Counted from the stretch's first letter, positions 1 through 9,616 are shown. The stretch is DNA of 36,238 nucleotides from an uncultured Pseudomonadales bacterium (GCA_938036875.1 CALHVX010000162.1:1-36238); one strand, 5' to 3'. Numbers and translations: made by a program. The notes: generated from the sequence alone by a model not told the origin.

Positions 1-876
1 GCCGGTGCAGCGTTGTTAAAACCCAACGTGCACGAGTTCCGTCGGGCGGTTGGCGACTGGCAAGACAACAACGAGATGGTGGCTCGAGCGGAAGCGCTGG
101 TGCAGGCGCACGATCTAGGGGCATTGATTATTACGCGCGGCGAGCAAGGCATGCGGGTGATTAGCCACAACGGTGAGCACGCAAACATTCCGGCCCGTCC
201 GGTGGATGTGTTTGACGTCACCGGTGCTGGAGATACCGCCGCCGCCGCGTTGGCCATCACCCAAGGGTTAGGTTGGTCTGCGGCCGCTTGCGCTGAGGTG
301 GCCAATGCGGCCAGCGGTATTGCGGTGACTCGCTCTGGTACCGCCGCCGTCACCGGCCCCGAGCTAAGCGCCGCGCTAAGCGGAGCCCTCGGTGGTGATG
401 CCGGCATTCTGACGCGCAACCAATTAGCCGAAGCGGTCAGCCGGGCTAAAAAAGCGGGGCAGCGTGTGGTCTTTACCAACGGTTGCTTTGATATTTTGCA
501 TGCCGGTCACGTCTCCTACCTCAGCGAGGCGGCAGCTTTGGGCGATAAGTTGGTGGTTGCCGTGAATGACGACGCATCGGTGACCCGCCTTAAAGGGGAG
601 GGCCGCCCGTTGAATCCGTTGGACCGTCGTTTGAAAGTACTGGCGGGGCTTGGTGCGGTGGATTGGGTGGTTGGCTTTGCTGAAGACACGCCGGAGCCAT
701 TGCTAGAACTGTTGCAACCCGATGTGTTGGTGAAAGGCGGTGACTACGGTTCCGACGGGGTGGTGGGTGCGCCCATTGTGCACGGCTACGGTGGTGAGGT
801 AGCGGTGCTAAGTTTGGTCGACGACTGCTCCACCACCGCTATTGTTGAGCGCATTCAAAGCGACGCTAAATCTTAG
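1..876 (+). CDS. hldE: Bifunctional heptose 7-phosphate kinase / heptose 1-phosphate adenylyltransferase, 5'-truncated
   Basis: The frame is open from base 1, so the gene starts before the window and about 291 codons remain. HldE (RfaE) phosphorylates D-glycero-beta-D-manno-heptose 7-phosphate and later adenylylates the 1-phosphate, giving ADP-heptose for the LPS inner core in the cytoplasm. The end of the PfkB/ribokinase domain is present with the anion-hole and catalytic-base motif DVTGAGDT (about bases 208-231). A cytidylyltransferase-fold domain follows, with TNGCFDILHAGH (HxGH nucleotide-binding motif, about bases 475-510) and a KGEGRPLNPLDRR stretch. The two domains are fused as in Enterobacteria and Pseudomonas. 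The stop codon interleaves with that of the convergent aldo/keto reductase gene. The nearby waaA belongs to the same LPS core pathway. Confidence 0.96.
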   Translation, partial: AGAALLKPNVHEFRRAVGDWQDNNEMVARAEALVQAHDLGALIITRGEQGMRVISHNGEHANIPARPVDVFDVTGAGDTAAAALAITQGLGWSAAACAEVANAASGIAVTRSGTAAVTGPELSAALSGALGGDAGILTRNQLAEAVSRAKKAGQRVVFTNGCFDILHAGHVSYLSEAAALGDKLVVAVNDDASVTRLKGEGRPLNPLDRRLKVLAGLGAVDWVVGFAEDTPEPLLELLQPDVLVKGGDYGSDGVVGAPIVHGYGGEVAVLSLVDDCSTTAIVERIQSDAKS

Positions 877-1649
877 CTTGCTTGTGCGCTGGCTAAGGCT
901 TGCGCGTTGGCGGTTAGGTGCTGTTGGTTGATGCTGCCAATCACCAGGCTGCTAACGCCCGGTTGAGCCGCCACCCAACGTAACGCATCATCGCGCTCGG
1001 CCGCCGGGGTGTGGCCGCTAGCCAAGGCTTTCTTGATCAACACACCGCAACCTTGTTCACCCGCCTGGGCAATCAGCTCAAGGTCTTCACGTTCTTCGTT
1101 GTTTAAGGTGGCCATCAAGACGTTGGCACCCAGGGTTAACGCTTGTTGCGCACCGGCTAAGGTTTTGTGCGACATACCCACGGCTCGGATCAACCCTTGC
1201 TGCTGCAAATCTTGCAGCGCACTGAGCGTGCCGGTCTTGTTCAAAATTTCTAGGTCATCACCGTTTGAGTGAATCAGCACAATATCTAGGTAGTCGGTCT
1301 TCAAGCGCTGCAAGGATTGGTGGACGCTGGCTTGCACGCTTGCCGGGCGGAAGTCGTGCTCGGATGTACCGTTAGTGAAGCTCTCGCCAACCTTGGTGCA
1401 AAGGATCCAGTCTTGGCGTTGGGTTAGCAGTTCTCCCAAACGTTGCTCGCTGGTGCCGTAGGCGGGGGCGGTATCCAATAAGTTGATGCCCAGGTCTTTG
1501 GCGCAGGCCAGCAGCGCGCGGGCTTCGCGGTCACTGGGTAGATCAAACGCCTGGGGGTATTTAACCCCTTGGTTTCGGCCCAGCTTAACCGTGCCTAAGC
1601 TGAGTACCGAGGTGTGGATGCCTGTGTTGCCTAAAGGTCTAAGCTCCAC
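873..1649 (-). CDS. Aldo/keto reductase
   Basis: A 258-residue single-domain aldo/keto reductase (TIM barrel, NADPH-dependent carbonyl reduction is usual in the family). The catalytic tetrad is visible: Asp59 and Tyr64 (LLDTAPAYGTSE), Lys86 (CTKVGE) and His127 (LIHSNG). The length is at the short end for the family (270-330), but the N-terminal beta-hairpin (LGNTGIHTSVLSLG) and C-terminal helices are present. Its start overlaps the end of the upstream FAD oxidoreductase by 11 bp, so the two are almost certainly co-transcribed and translationally coupled. Its end overlaps hldE by 4 bp tail to tail. The substrate cannot be read from the sequence. From memory, a similar pair lies near waaA and rfaE in Pseudomonas. 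Confidence 0.9.
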   Translation of the reverse strand: MELRPLGNTGIHTSVLSLGTVKLGRNQGVKYPQAFDLPSDREARALLACAKDLGINLLDTAPAYGTSEQRLGELLTQRQDWILCTKVGESFTNGTSEHDFRPASVQASVHQSLQRLKTDYLDIVLIHSNGDDLEILNKTGTLSALQDLQQQGLIRAVGMSHKTLAGAQQALTLGANVLMATLNNEEREDLELIAQAGEQGCGVLIKKALASGHTPAAERDDALRWVAAQPGVSSLVIGSINQQHLTANAQALASAQAS

Positions 1650-2877
1650 CGGTAACCATCCAAGGTTCTGTGCCTATAGTGGCGCGAGGCAAAGGTAGGT
1701 TGAGCGCTTGAGATTGGGCGGCAGCAACTTCGGTTGAATTTGCTGGGTCTTTAGCCGCTGGGTCCAGCAATGCCAGCAGTTGCAGCCCTAGGTCGGGGAC
1801 TAAACTGAGTTTGGTTGGCCAAGCCACCAGCAACCGACCATGGCGTTCAACAAAAGCTTCGTCTGGGCGTAGGCCGCTTTGCTGTTTAGGTTCAGCCCGA
1901 TCGATGTGTAGGCTGGAAAATTTGGCGGTGCTCCAATCGAGCCAAGGTACGCAAGTGGTGAGCTCTTTGCGCGCGTTCGACGCTTGCAAGGCATCGCCAA
2001 TACCAACGCCATCAGTGGCCAGTTGGCCGCCGAGATACCACAGCCAGCTGCCGTCGGGTTCCCGGTGGCTGGTAATGGTGAGCCTGGGCTCCGCCCGTTT
2101 AATGCCGGTTAAGCAGTGGGCGTACATGCGCGGTAAACCTCGGCCACGCACAATCACTTGGTGCAACGGGCGGGTTTGCATCTGGGGCTTGTCTAAGCCC
2201 AGCGCCTCTAGCAAGGGGCCGCTACCGGCACCGGCAGTGAGCACTATGTGTTTGGCGGCAACCAAGGTGTCACCTAGCTGCACTTGGACCTGATCCGAGT
2301 GCAGCTTGATGTGCTCGGCGAGCAGCTTGTGTTGATACAAGCGTTGCGGCTGCTGCTTGGCCAGGTGCTCAAGCAAGCTTGGGGTGTGCAGCACAAAGTC
2401 ATTCAACCCATAGACCACGCCGTTGAAATCGGGATGGGTGAAGGCTTGCGGGTATTTTTTCGGTTCCAATTTTTCGATGCGCCCGCGCAGGCTGCGGCTG
2501 GCAAAAAACCCGGTCAGTCGACCCATGGTCGAAGGCCCAGCAAACATGTAGTAACGGGTGGCCAGCGGCGCTAGGCCTTGCAGATCCATCTCACCTTCTC
2601 CGTCCAAGCAGGCTCGCCACCGGTCCGGCATGGCCGAGATCGCTTCCGCTGCGCCGCTCAAACGGGCCCCCAAGGCGTATTTCAGGCCGCCGTGCACCAT
2701 GCCTTGAGAGGCTAAGGTTTGGGCGCTGCCCAGGGTGTCCGCTTCTAGCAGCAGGGCTTCGCGTCCGGCTTTTTGGAGCAGGTTTAACGTCCACAGCCCG
2801 GCAATGCCGCCGCCCACAATCAGGGTGTCGAGCATGAGGTCAGGGCGGGCGCGGGATGTACTGCTTGGTTTGGTCAT
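1639..2877 (-). CDS. FAD-dependent oxidoreductase, DAO (D-amino acid oxidase/DadA) superfamily
   Basis: A 412-residue flavoprotein. The N-terminal Rossmann dinucleotide motif is LIVGGGIAGLWTLNLLQ (glycines at 22-24 and 27), followed by a conserved acidic residue at the end of beta-2 (LLLEAD), as in DAO-fold enzymes. A mid-protein segment with AAKHIVLTAGAGSG fits the FAD/substrate domain typical of glycine/D-amino acid oxidase-like proteins. There is no signal peptide. The chosen ATG is the first; Met15, just before the Rossmann strand, is a possible later start. It is the first gene of a two-gene minus-strand unit with the aldo/keto reductase (11-bp overlap), divergent from waaA. The substrate is unknown. 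The overlap suggests the two redox enzymes act on the same or linked metabolites, which is inference. Confidence 0.85.
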   Translation of the reverse strand: MTKPSSTSRARPDLMLDTLIVGGGIAGLWTLNLLQKAGREALLLEADTLGSAQTLASQGMVHGGLKYALGARLSGAAEAISAMPDRWRACLDGEGEMDLQGLAPLATRYYMFAGPSTMGRLTGFFASRSLRGRIEKLEPKKYPQAFTHPDFNGVVYGLNDFVLHTPSLLEHLAKQQPQRLYQHKLLAEHIKLHSDQVQVQLGDTLVAAKHIVLTAGAGSGPLLEALGLDKPQMQTRPLHQVIVRGRGLPRMYAHCLTGIKRAEPRLTITSHREPDGSWLWYLGGQLATDGVGIGDALQASNARKELTTCVPWLDWSTAKFSSLHIDRAEPKQQSGLRPDEAFVERHGRLLVAWPTKLSLVPDLGLQLLALLDPAAKDPANSTEVAAAQSQALNLPLPRATIGTEPWMVTGGA

Positions 2878-2936
2878 GACAGGTGCAGCCTAGAGCGCAA
2901 GTGCTAGGGGTGCAACCGTTAAGCAGCGCCAACCTA

Positions 2937-2975
2937 GGGGTCAGAGCCATGACTCAGAGCCAGGGGTCTGACCCC
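2937..2975. repeat. REP-like palindromic element (GGGGTCTGACCCC)
   Basis: Bases 2963-2975 read GGGGTCTGACCCC, a perfect palindrome around a central T. The related half GGGGTCAGAGCC lies at 2937-2948, and TCAGAGCCA recurs at 2941-2949 and 2954-2962. Sequences with a GGGGTC...GACCCC core are familiar as REP/RAYT-associated elements in many gammaproteobacteria (recalled, not searched). It sits in the gap between the divergent FAD oxidoreductase and waaA. No transposase lies in the window. Confidence 0.5.
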
Positions 2976-3026
2976 ATCATTAGAAGGTACTTGACGGCAC
3001 TGGGTGGGGCCACGCACTCTGCGCGC

Positions 3027-4373
3027 ATGCGCGTTAATCCAGCTAATCCCGGCCCCCGCTCGCTGGTGCAAAAGCTAGCCTTTGGGCTCTATCAAGGGCT
3101 TTTGACATTGCTCTATCCCTTGGTACGGCTGCGCCTGTGGTGGCGGGGTCGTGGTGAGCCGGCGTACCAAGAGCGGATTGATGAACGCTTTGGGTTTACA
3201 CCGGCGGACATTCCTACCGGCGCCATTTGGTTGCACTCGGTCTCGGCTGGCGAAACCAATGCCATTGCGCCACTGGTCCGGCAACTCCAGCAAGCCTACC
3301 CCCAGCTGCCGTTTTTGGTGACCACCATGACCCCAACCGGCTCGGCCCAGGTTCAGGCGTTGTTGGGGGGCGACGTGGCGCACTGCTATGCGCCTTACGA
3401 TTTTCCTTGGGCGGTGCGGCGTTTTTTCCAGCGCGCCAAACCCCGCATGCTGGTGTTGATGGAAACCGAGTTGTGGCCAAACTTGATCAACGCCGCCCAG
3501 CGCGCGCAGGTGCCCGTTGTGCTGGTGAATGGTCGACTGTCGGAACGCTCGGCGCGCGGCTATGGGCGCATCTCAGCGTTAACCCAGCCCATGTTGGCTC
3601 AGCTCAGCAGTGTGGCCTGCCAAGAGTTAGAGCACGAGCTGCGCTTTCGCGCCTTGGGGGCCAGCGCTGCCGGAATCAGCACCTTGGGTAGCATTAAGTT
3701 TGATAAAGCGTTGCCCGCCGGGCATGAAGCCCAAGTCTTTGCGCTGGCGCAGCAGTGGCAGTTGGCATCACGTTGGGTGTGGATCGCAGCCAGTACCCAT
3801 CCAGGGGAAGACGAGATTGTGCTTGCCGCCCATCAGCAGTTGCTGGCCATTGTGCCCAACGCCACCTTGGTGCTGGTGCCGCGGCATCCAGTGCGCGCCG
3901 ATGAGGTGGTGGCCTTAGCAGCACAAGCTCAGTTACGGGTTGCTAAGCAAACGGAGCATGCAACCCTGGCCCCAGAATCGATCGCGCAACTGCAGGTGTT
4001 GGTTGCCGACACCATGGGGCAATTGCAACTACTCTACGGTTTGGCTCAGGTCGCCTTCATTGGTGGATCTTTGGTCCCCATGGGTGGCCACGACCCAATA
4101 GAGGCGGCGCTATGCAAATTGCCTATGGTGATGGGCCCGCAACGGTTTAACTTTGCCCAGGTGTGCGAACGCTTTGCAACGGCTGGTGCCTTAGAGCTGG
4201 CGGAAGATGCCACTGGGTTGGTGGCGCTGCTGCGTGGTTGGTATCAAGATGAGTCAAGCAGGACAGAGCAGGGTGAGGCTGGGGCAGAGGTGGTGAGCTT
4301 GAACACCGGTGCGCAGGTGCGCACCTTTGAGTTGTTGGATGGCTACATTCGCAAGGTAGCCAAACAAGGTTAA
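3027..4373 (+). CDS. waaA: 3-deoxy-D-manno-octulosonic acid (Kdo) transferase
   Basis: WaaA (KdtA) transfers Kdo from CMP-Kdo to lipid IVA at the inner face of the inner membrane. From this ATG it is 448 residues, near the usual 420-430. A single N-terminal membrane anchor (about residues 18-36, GLYQGLLTLLYPLVRLRLWW) precedes two GT-B Rossmann domains. The catalytic Glu lies in SVSAGE (Glu76). Also seen are METELWPNLI, GRLSERSARGY, GSIKFD, AASTHPGEDE, VPRHPVR and the GGSLVPMGGHDPIEAA motif. The frame stays open upstream to a GTG at 2883, but that extension crosses the REP-like palindrome and has no family counterpart, so I chose 3027. A GTG at 3066 is another candidate that would match the short E. 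coli N-terminus. The gene is convergent with tolC. Confidence 0.95.
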   Translation: MRVNPANPGPRSLVQKLAFGLYQGLLTLLYPLVRLRLWWRGRGEPAYQERIDERFGFTPADIPTGAIWLHSVSAGETNAIAPLVRQLQQAYPQLPFLVTTMTPTGSAQVQALLGGDVAHCYAPYDFPWAVRRFFQRAKPRMLVLMETELWPNLINAAQRAQVPVVLVNGRLSERSARGYGRISALTQPMLAQLSSVACQELEHELRFRALGASAAGISTLGSIKFDKALPAGHEAQVFALAQQWQLASRWVWIAASTHPGEDEIVLAAHQQLLAIVPNATLVLVPRHPVRADEVVALAAQAQLRVAKQTEHATLAPESIAQLQVLVADTMGQLQLLYGLAQVAFIGGSLVPMGGHDPIEAALCKLPMVMGPQRFNFAQVCERFATAGALELAEDATGLVALLRGWYQDESSRTEQGEAGAEVVSLNTGAQVRTFELLDGYIRKVAKQG

Positions 4374-4394
4374 CGCCGCTGGGCTTAGTTAACC
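4368..4394. terminator. Inverted repeat across the stop codons of waaA and tolC
   Basis: Perfect 7-bp arms GGTTAAC (4368-4374) and GTTAACC (4388-4394) flank a 13-nt loop and contain the waaA stop codon and abut the tolC stop codon. The arms are AT-rich and there is no clear T tract, so a role as a bidirectional terminator is only a suggestion. Confidence 0.3.
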
Positions 4395-5830
4395 TCTAGA
4401 AGGGCTGCAGAGTTGAGCCGCGTGACCGGGTTAGACGCATCTAAAAACGTATTCAGCTCAAGCAAATCTTCTTTAGCCAAGGTGCCCGCTGACTGCTTCA
4501 GTGCCATCAAGTCGATCACATAGTTGTAGCGTGAATCAGCGTAGTCAAACTGCGAACCAAACAAGCGTTGCTGTGCTTGCAACACATCAACAATGTTACG
4601 GGTGCCCACTTCGTAGCCTGTTTCGGTGGCTTCTAGCGCAGACTCAGCAGATTGAATCGCTTTTAACCGTGCCTTCACCCGAACCACGTCCGTTGCTACC
4701 GCACGAAACAAGTTGCGGGTGTCTCGCGCAACCACCAGCTGCTGCTCGGTGAGCTGCTCGCGGGTTTGCAGCTCTAGTGCCCGTGCTTCGCGTGTGCGAG
4801 CGCGGGTAAAGCCGCCAGAGAAGATGGGCAGGTTCATGCTTATCCCGTAGACCGTGTCATCGGTTTTGATGCCGCCGGATCCAAAAACCGTTGGGCCGCC
4901 GCTGACAAAATGGTTTTGGGTAACGGTGGCTTGGATAGTGGGTAGATGGCCTGCGCGTCGTGCCCGTACGGTGCGTCGTGCAGACGACAGCTGTGAGTTG
5001 GCAGCACGAATATTCAAGTTTTCAGCCAAAGCCGTTTGCACCCAAGTCTCTTCGGTCTGTGGCTCAGGGTTAACGATAGGCAAACTCTGCGACAGGCGAT
5101 CCAAACTGTCGTAAGGCACGTCGGTTAAGGTGCGCAAGGTTTCGAAGAAGATGTCGTGGTCACCAACGGACTGGATGCGTTGTACAACCGCATTGTCGTA
5201 GATCGCTTGGGATTCTAAAACGTCGGTGATGGCAACCAAACCCACGTCAAAGCGTTGCTGCACTTGCTCAAGCTGACGCTTTACGGCCGCTTCTTCTGAC
5301 ATGGTGGAATCTAGGCGGTCTTGAATGCGTAAAACGTTTAGATAAGCAACCGCAACACGCACAATCAAATTTTGGGCAACGGCTTCTGTGCTCCAACCTG
5401 CCGCTTGTACCGATGCCTTGGTGGCGGTGTAGGTGTACCAGCTAGGCATGTCCAAGATGGGTTGGGCAACTTGTGCGCGCCAGCCGTGATCGTTGAACTC
5501 TTGGTCCGGAATTTTAAAGGGCTGACCAAACGTAGGGCTGCCCACCGTGTCATCCACAAAATTCTTTGGGAACTCACGTTCGGTCCAACTGCTGTTGCCG
5601 CTTAAACCCACGTTCGGGAGCATCGCCGCACGGGCTTGTGGGACCAACTGTTCCGTGGCGGCATAACCCGCTTTAGCGGCGCCTAGCACGGGGTCGTTAG
5701 CAACGGCGGATTCGTAGACTTGAGCGAGATCTGCAGCGCTTGCGGGTAAGGTCAGCAGCAGGCAAGTGAGGCCTGTGCAAAAACCTGCTCTTAGCTGTAG
5801 CAAAGGCCGGGGCAAAGTGGGATATGCCAT
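4385..5830 (-). CDS. tolC: TolC-family outer-membrane efflux channel
   Basis: TolC forms the trimeric outer-membrane duct of tripartite drug efflux pumps and type I secretion systems. From the ATG at 5830 it is 481 residues. A signal peptide runs from about residue 1 to 33, ending ...LPASA before ADLAQVYESAVANDPVLGAA, the characteristic first helix of the family. Two structural repeats follow, with EAARR/Q-type coiled-coil helices and the end-of-repeat segments YLNVLRIQDRL and NLFRAVATDVVRVKARLKAIQSA. VGLVAITDVLESQA and VGTRNIVDVLQAQQRLF mark the two halves. An in-frame ATG 33 nt upstream (5863) would place 11 extra residues before the signal peptide. I chose 5830 because of the AAGGA 12 nt upstream and the better signal peptide. 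Upstream lies a palindrome that may be an operator. Confidence 0.95.
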   Translation of the reverse strand: MAYPTLPRPLLQLRAGFCTGLTCLLLTLPASAADLAQVYESAVANDPVLGAAKAGYAATEQLVPQARAAMLPNVGLSGNSSWTEREFPKNFVDDTVGSPTFGQPFKIPDQEFNDHGWRAQVAQPILDMPSWYTYTATKASVQAAGWSTEAVAQNLIVRVAVAYLNVLRIQDRLDSTMSEEAAVKRQLEQVQQRFDVGLVAITDVLESQAIYDNAVVQRIQSVGDHDIFFETLRTLTDVPYDSLDRLSQSLPIVNPEPQTEETWVQTALAENLNIRAANSQLSSARRTVRARRAGHLPTIQATVTQNHFVSGGPTVFGSGGIKTDDTVYGISMNLPIFSGGFTRARTREARALELQTREQLTEQQLVVARDTRNLFRAVATDVVRVKARLKAIQSAESALEATETGYEVGTRNIVDVLQAQQRLFGSQFDYADSRYNYVIDLMALKQSAGTLAKEDLLELNTFLDASNPVTRLNSAALLEVN

Positions 5831-5909
5831 GTGTATGTTGTGTCCTTCCAACTGTCGATCCATGAGACCGTTCTAACGGCTAGGTGCTGGCGATCGAAGC
5901 CTTATGTTG

Positions 5910-5927
5910 CGATCAATCAATTGATCG
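5910..5927. promoter_or_regulatory. Palindromic operator-like site upstream of tolC
   Basis: Perfect 8-bp arms CGATCAAT and ATTGATCG are separated by CA. The site lies 80 bp upstream of the chosen tolC start. A TATAAG hexamer on the plus strand (5935-5940) and TATATC on the minus strand (complement of 5933-5938) lie next to it, so a bound dimeric repressor could affect both directions. The size and symmetry suit a TetR- or MarR-type regulator. No regulator gene is adjacent. Confidence 0.45.
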
Positions 5928-6155
5928 GTTTTGATATAAGGGCCTTTGGATCGAGTAGCTTGCGCCTGCCCCCCCAAAGAAAACTTCTACGAGTTTTTCA
6001 TTGCTGACAGGTGCGCCGTCAATTAGCCCCAGTGTATCAAAGCTCGCCAGCCAAGGTGGTAGTAGGTGGCAAAATGGTGGTCTGTTCGCACTTTTTTTGT
6101 GACCTGGCGCTGCTAGGCGAGGTCTTGCCCCAGGTCCGTAGCTCTAGCTTCTGGC

Positions 6156-6198
6156 GTGATGGGTTTCGCCGAGCCCGCCTGTAGCGGGCCCATATCAC
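6156..6198 (+). other. Nested hairpin in the leader of the DUF1249 gene
   Basis: The inner stem GCCCGC (6173-6178), loop CTGTA, GCGGGC (6184-6189) is perfect. It is enclosed by outer arms GTGAT (6156-6160) and ATCAC (6194-6198). No T tract follows, so it is not a standard terminator. It could be a leader RNA structure, and matches no riboswitch I recognise. Confidence 0.35.
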
Positions 6199-6313
6199 CC
6201 CCGTGATTCGGCAGATTGCAAGTTGTTTATTGCGGCGGGGTTCATGCAAGATGCGATGGTTAACCCCTACACTTGTAGGAGAGCAAACTTATTATTCACA
6301 GGACACAAGCTCG

Positions 6314-6820
6314 TTGCCAAATAAGCGTTACAACATCAACCTGCCAGCACACATGGCGGAATGTGATACCAACTACCTTCGCATCAAGAAGTTGTTCCCG
6401 CACCTGCGCGAGGACGATTTGTGCGAGTTTGGCGTACGTTTAGGTCCTAGATTAACCATCGTCAGCATGTCGGTATTGGAACGCGGGCCATACACCACCC
6501 TGCTGCGTCTATCGGGTCGCGAAGCACCCGCGTTGTCTGACGATGCAGTCTTGGATACCGACGAAGCCCCCGTGACCCACTTTTGGGCCGCCCACCCGCG
6601 CATGACGGTGCGCCTCTACCACGACGCGCGCTGTGCTGAGGTGGTGGACTACCAACGCGCACGGCATTTTCAAGCGGTCTACGCCTACCCCAACCCGGGT
6701 ATGCGGCAGCCGGACGAAAAGGCGCAGGTAAATCGCTTCTTGGGTGAGTTCTTAGCGCTCTGTTTGGAGTGCGGTCTGATCACGGATGCCGCGTTAAGCG
6801 AAGCGTCTCCGGCCACCTAA
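6314..6820 (+). CDS. yqiB: DUF1249 family protein (YqiB-like)
   Basis: A small cytoplasmic protein of unknown function, 168 residues from a TTG start. It matches what I recall of E. coli YqiB: an N-terminal KRY, then CDTNYLRIKKLFP, then RLTIVSMSVLERGPYTTLLRL, HPRMTVRLYHDARCAEV, YAYPNPGMRQPDEKAQVNRFLGEFLALCLECG. The KRY motif lies upstream of the first convenient ATG (6353), so a start at or before the TTG at 6314 (with ACAGGA 10 nt upstream) is favoured. The frame is open back to 6203, which is less likely. Relative to E. coli there is a short insert around SDDAVLDTDEAPVTHFWA. It leads cpdA, parE and parC, the conserved neighbours of yqiB, but nudF and yqiA are not in their usual places. Confidence 0.85.
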   Translation: MPNKRYNINLPAHMAECDTNYLRIKKLFPHLREDDLCEFGVRLGPRLTIVSMSVLERGPYTTLLRLSGREAPALSDDAVLDTDEAPVTHFWAAHPRMTVRLYHDARCAEVVDYQRARHFQAVYAYPNPGMRQPDEKAQVNRFLGEFLALCLECGLITDAALSEASPAT

Positions 6821-6863
6821 ACCTCGCTGTTGCCTATGGGCACTTAGGCTAAACTGCGGCGCT

Positions 6864-7655
6864 ATGAGCACCGCACCGACTCACGTCCTACAAATTACCG
6901 ATTTGCACTTACGCGCCGACCCGAGCGAACGGCTCATTGGCGTGGACACCAATGCCAGCCTGCGGGCTGTGTTGCAGGCAGCCATTGCCCAGCAGCAGCC
7001 GGATGCGTTGCTGGTCACCGGGGACGTGGCCCATGACCCGCACCCGGACGCCTACCAGCGCTGCCTAGAGATCATTGCCGAGTTCTATAGTGGACCAATG
7101 CTGCTGCTACCCGGCAATCACGATGTGACTGCGGCCATGATTCCTAGCGCGTACGCCCAGTCGCGGTTGGATATAGGCGGCTGGAGCTTGCTGGCCATGG
7201 ATAGCCATGTGGATGATCAACCTCAGGCTAAGGTTGAGCCCGAGCACTGGCAGTGGCTGCAAGCGCAGTTGCTTGAGCTGTCGCCGCGCCCGGTATTGTT
7301 GGCCACACATCACCCGCCGCTGGCCATCAACAGCCCTTGGCTCGATAAAGACCGCATTCAAAATGCCGCTGAACTGTTAGACTGGGCTGCAGCTAACGCC
7401 AACGTAAAAGCCTTGGCGTTTGGGCACGCGCATCAAGAGATCAGTGCACTGCATGAGTCTGCTACTGGCGACATTGCGTTGCTTGGTGCACCCTCAACCT
7501 GTTTTCAATTTACACCCGGCTCACAGCGGTTTTCGGTAAGTGAGCAACCGCCCGGTTACCGAGCATGGCAGCTCTATGCGGATGGGACTTTTTCCTCCCA
7601 AGTGCACCGGGTGACCGATTTTACGATTACCATTGAGCTTGATCCCGCGCACTAG
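6864..7655 (+). CDS. cpdA: 3',5'-cyclic-AMP phosphodiesterase
   Basis: CpdA (Icc) hydrolyses cAMP to AMP in the cytoplasm and so lowers CRP/Vfr-dependent signalling. The 263-residue calcineurin-like metallophosphoesterase shows all five metal-site blocks: ITDLHL (Asp13, His15), TGDVAHDP (Asp54), PGNHDV (Asn85, His86), ATHHPPL and FGHAHQE. Its position between yqiB and parE is the conserved one. The ATG is 43 bases after the DUF1249 stop. Other members of the class III phosphodiesterase family share these motifs, but the neighbourhood supports CpdA. Confidence 0.92.
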   Translation: MSTAPTHVLQITDLHLRADPSERLIGVDTNASLRAVLQAAIAQQQPDALLVTGDVAHDPHPDAYQRCLEIIAEFYSGPMLLLPGNHDVTAAMIPSAYAQSRLDIGGWSLLAMDSHVDDQPQAKVEPEHWQWLQAQLLELSPRPVLLATHHPPLAINSPWLDKDRIQNAAELLDWAAANANVKALAFGHAHQEISALHESATGDIALLGAPSTCFQFTPGSQRFSVSEQPPGYRAWQLYADGTFSSQVHRVTDFTITIELDPAH

Positions 7656-7679
7656 CGTGGGGCTTTTATAGGAATTTAA

Positions 7680-9581
<1,902 letters not shown>

Positions 9582-9616
9582 GAGTTAGCTTAAGCGCTAA
9601 AGCCAGATCAATGACC

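Larger units (their letters stand above)
5831..6313. other. Long non-coding stretch between tolC and the DUF1249 gene
   Basis: These 483 bases hold no supportable gene, although the tolC-to-yqiB gap in Enterobacteria and Pseudomonas carries nudF (ADP-ribose pyrophosphatase). The stretch contains an 18-bp palindrome near tolC (5910-5927), a C7 run (5970-5976), a T7 run (6093-6099), a nested hairpin (6156-6198), and an AGGAGAG Shine-Dalgarno-like sequence (6278-6284) with no usable start codon at normal spacing. It must contain the divergent promoters for tolC and the DUF1249/cpdA/parE/parC run. I cannot place them with confidence. Confidence 0.6.

Noticed and set aside
1811-2574. Plus-strand open frames opposite the FAD oxidoreductase
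   Set aside because: The minus-strand gene shows a clear Rossmann motif, and the plus-strand products look like random high-GC translation.
6037-6249. Minus-strand frame of 70 codons in the tolC-DUF1249 gap
   Set aside because: It is Arg/Thr/Ser-rich with no family resemblance and no ribosome-binding site.
5940-6313. Known riboswitch (such as TPP) in the DUF1249 leader
   Set aside because: The conserved TPP core sequences are not present, and no other class was recognised.
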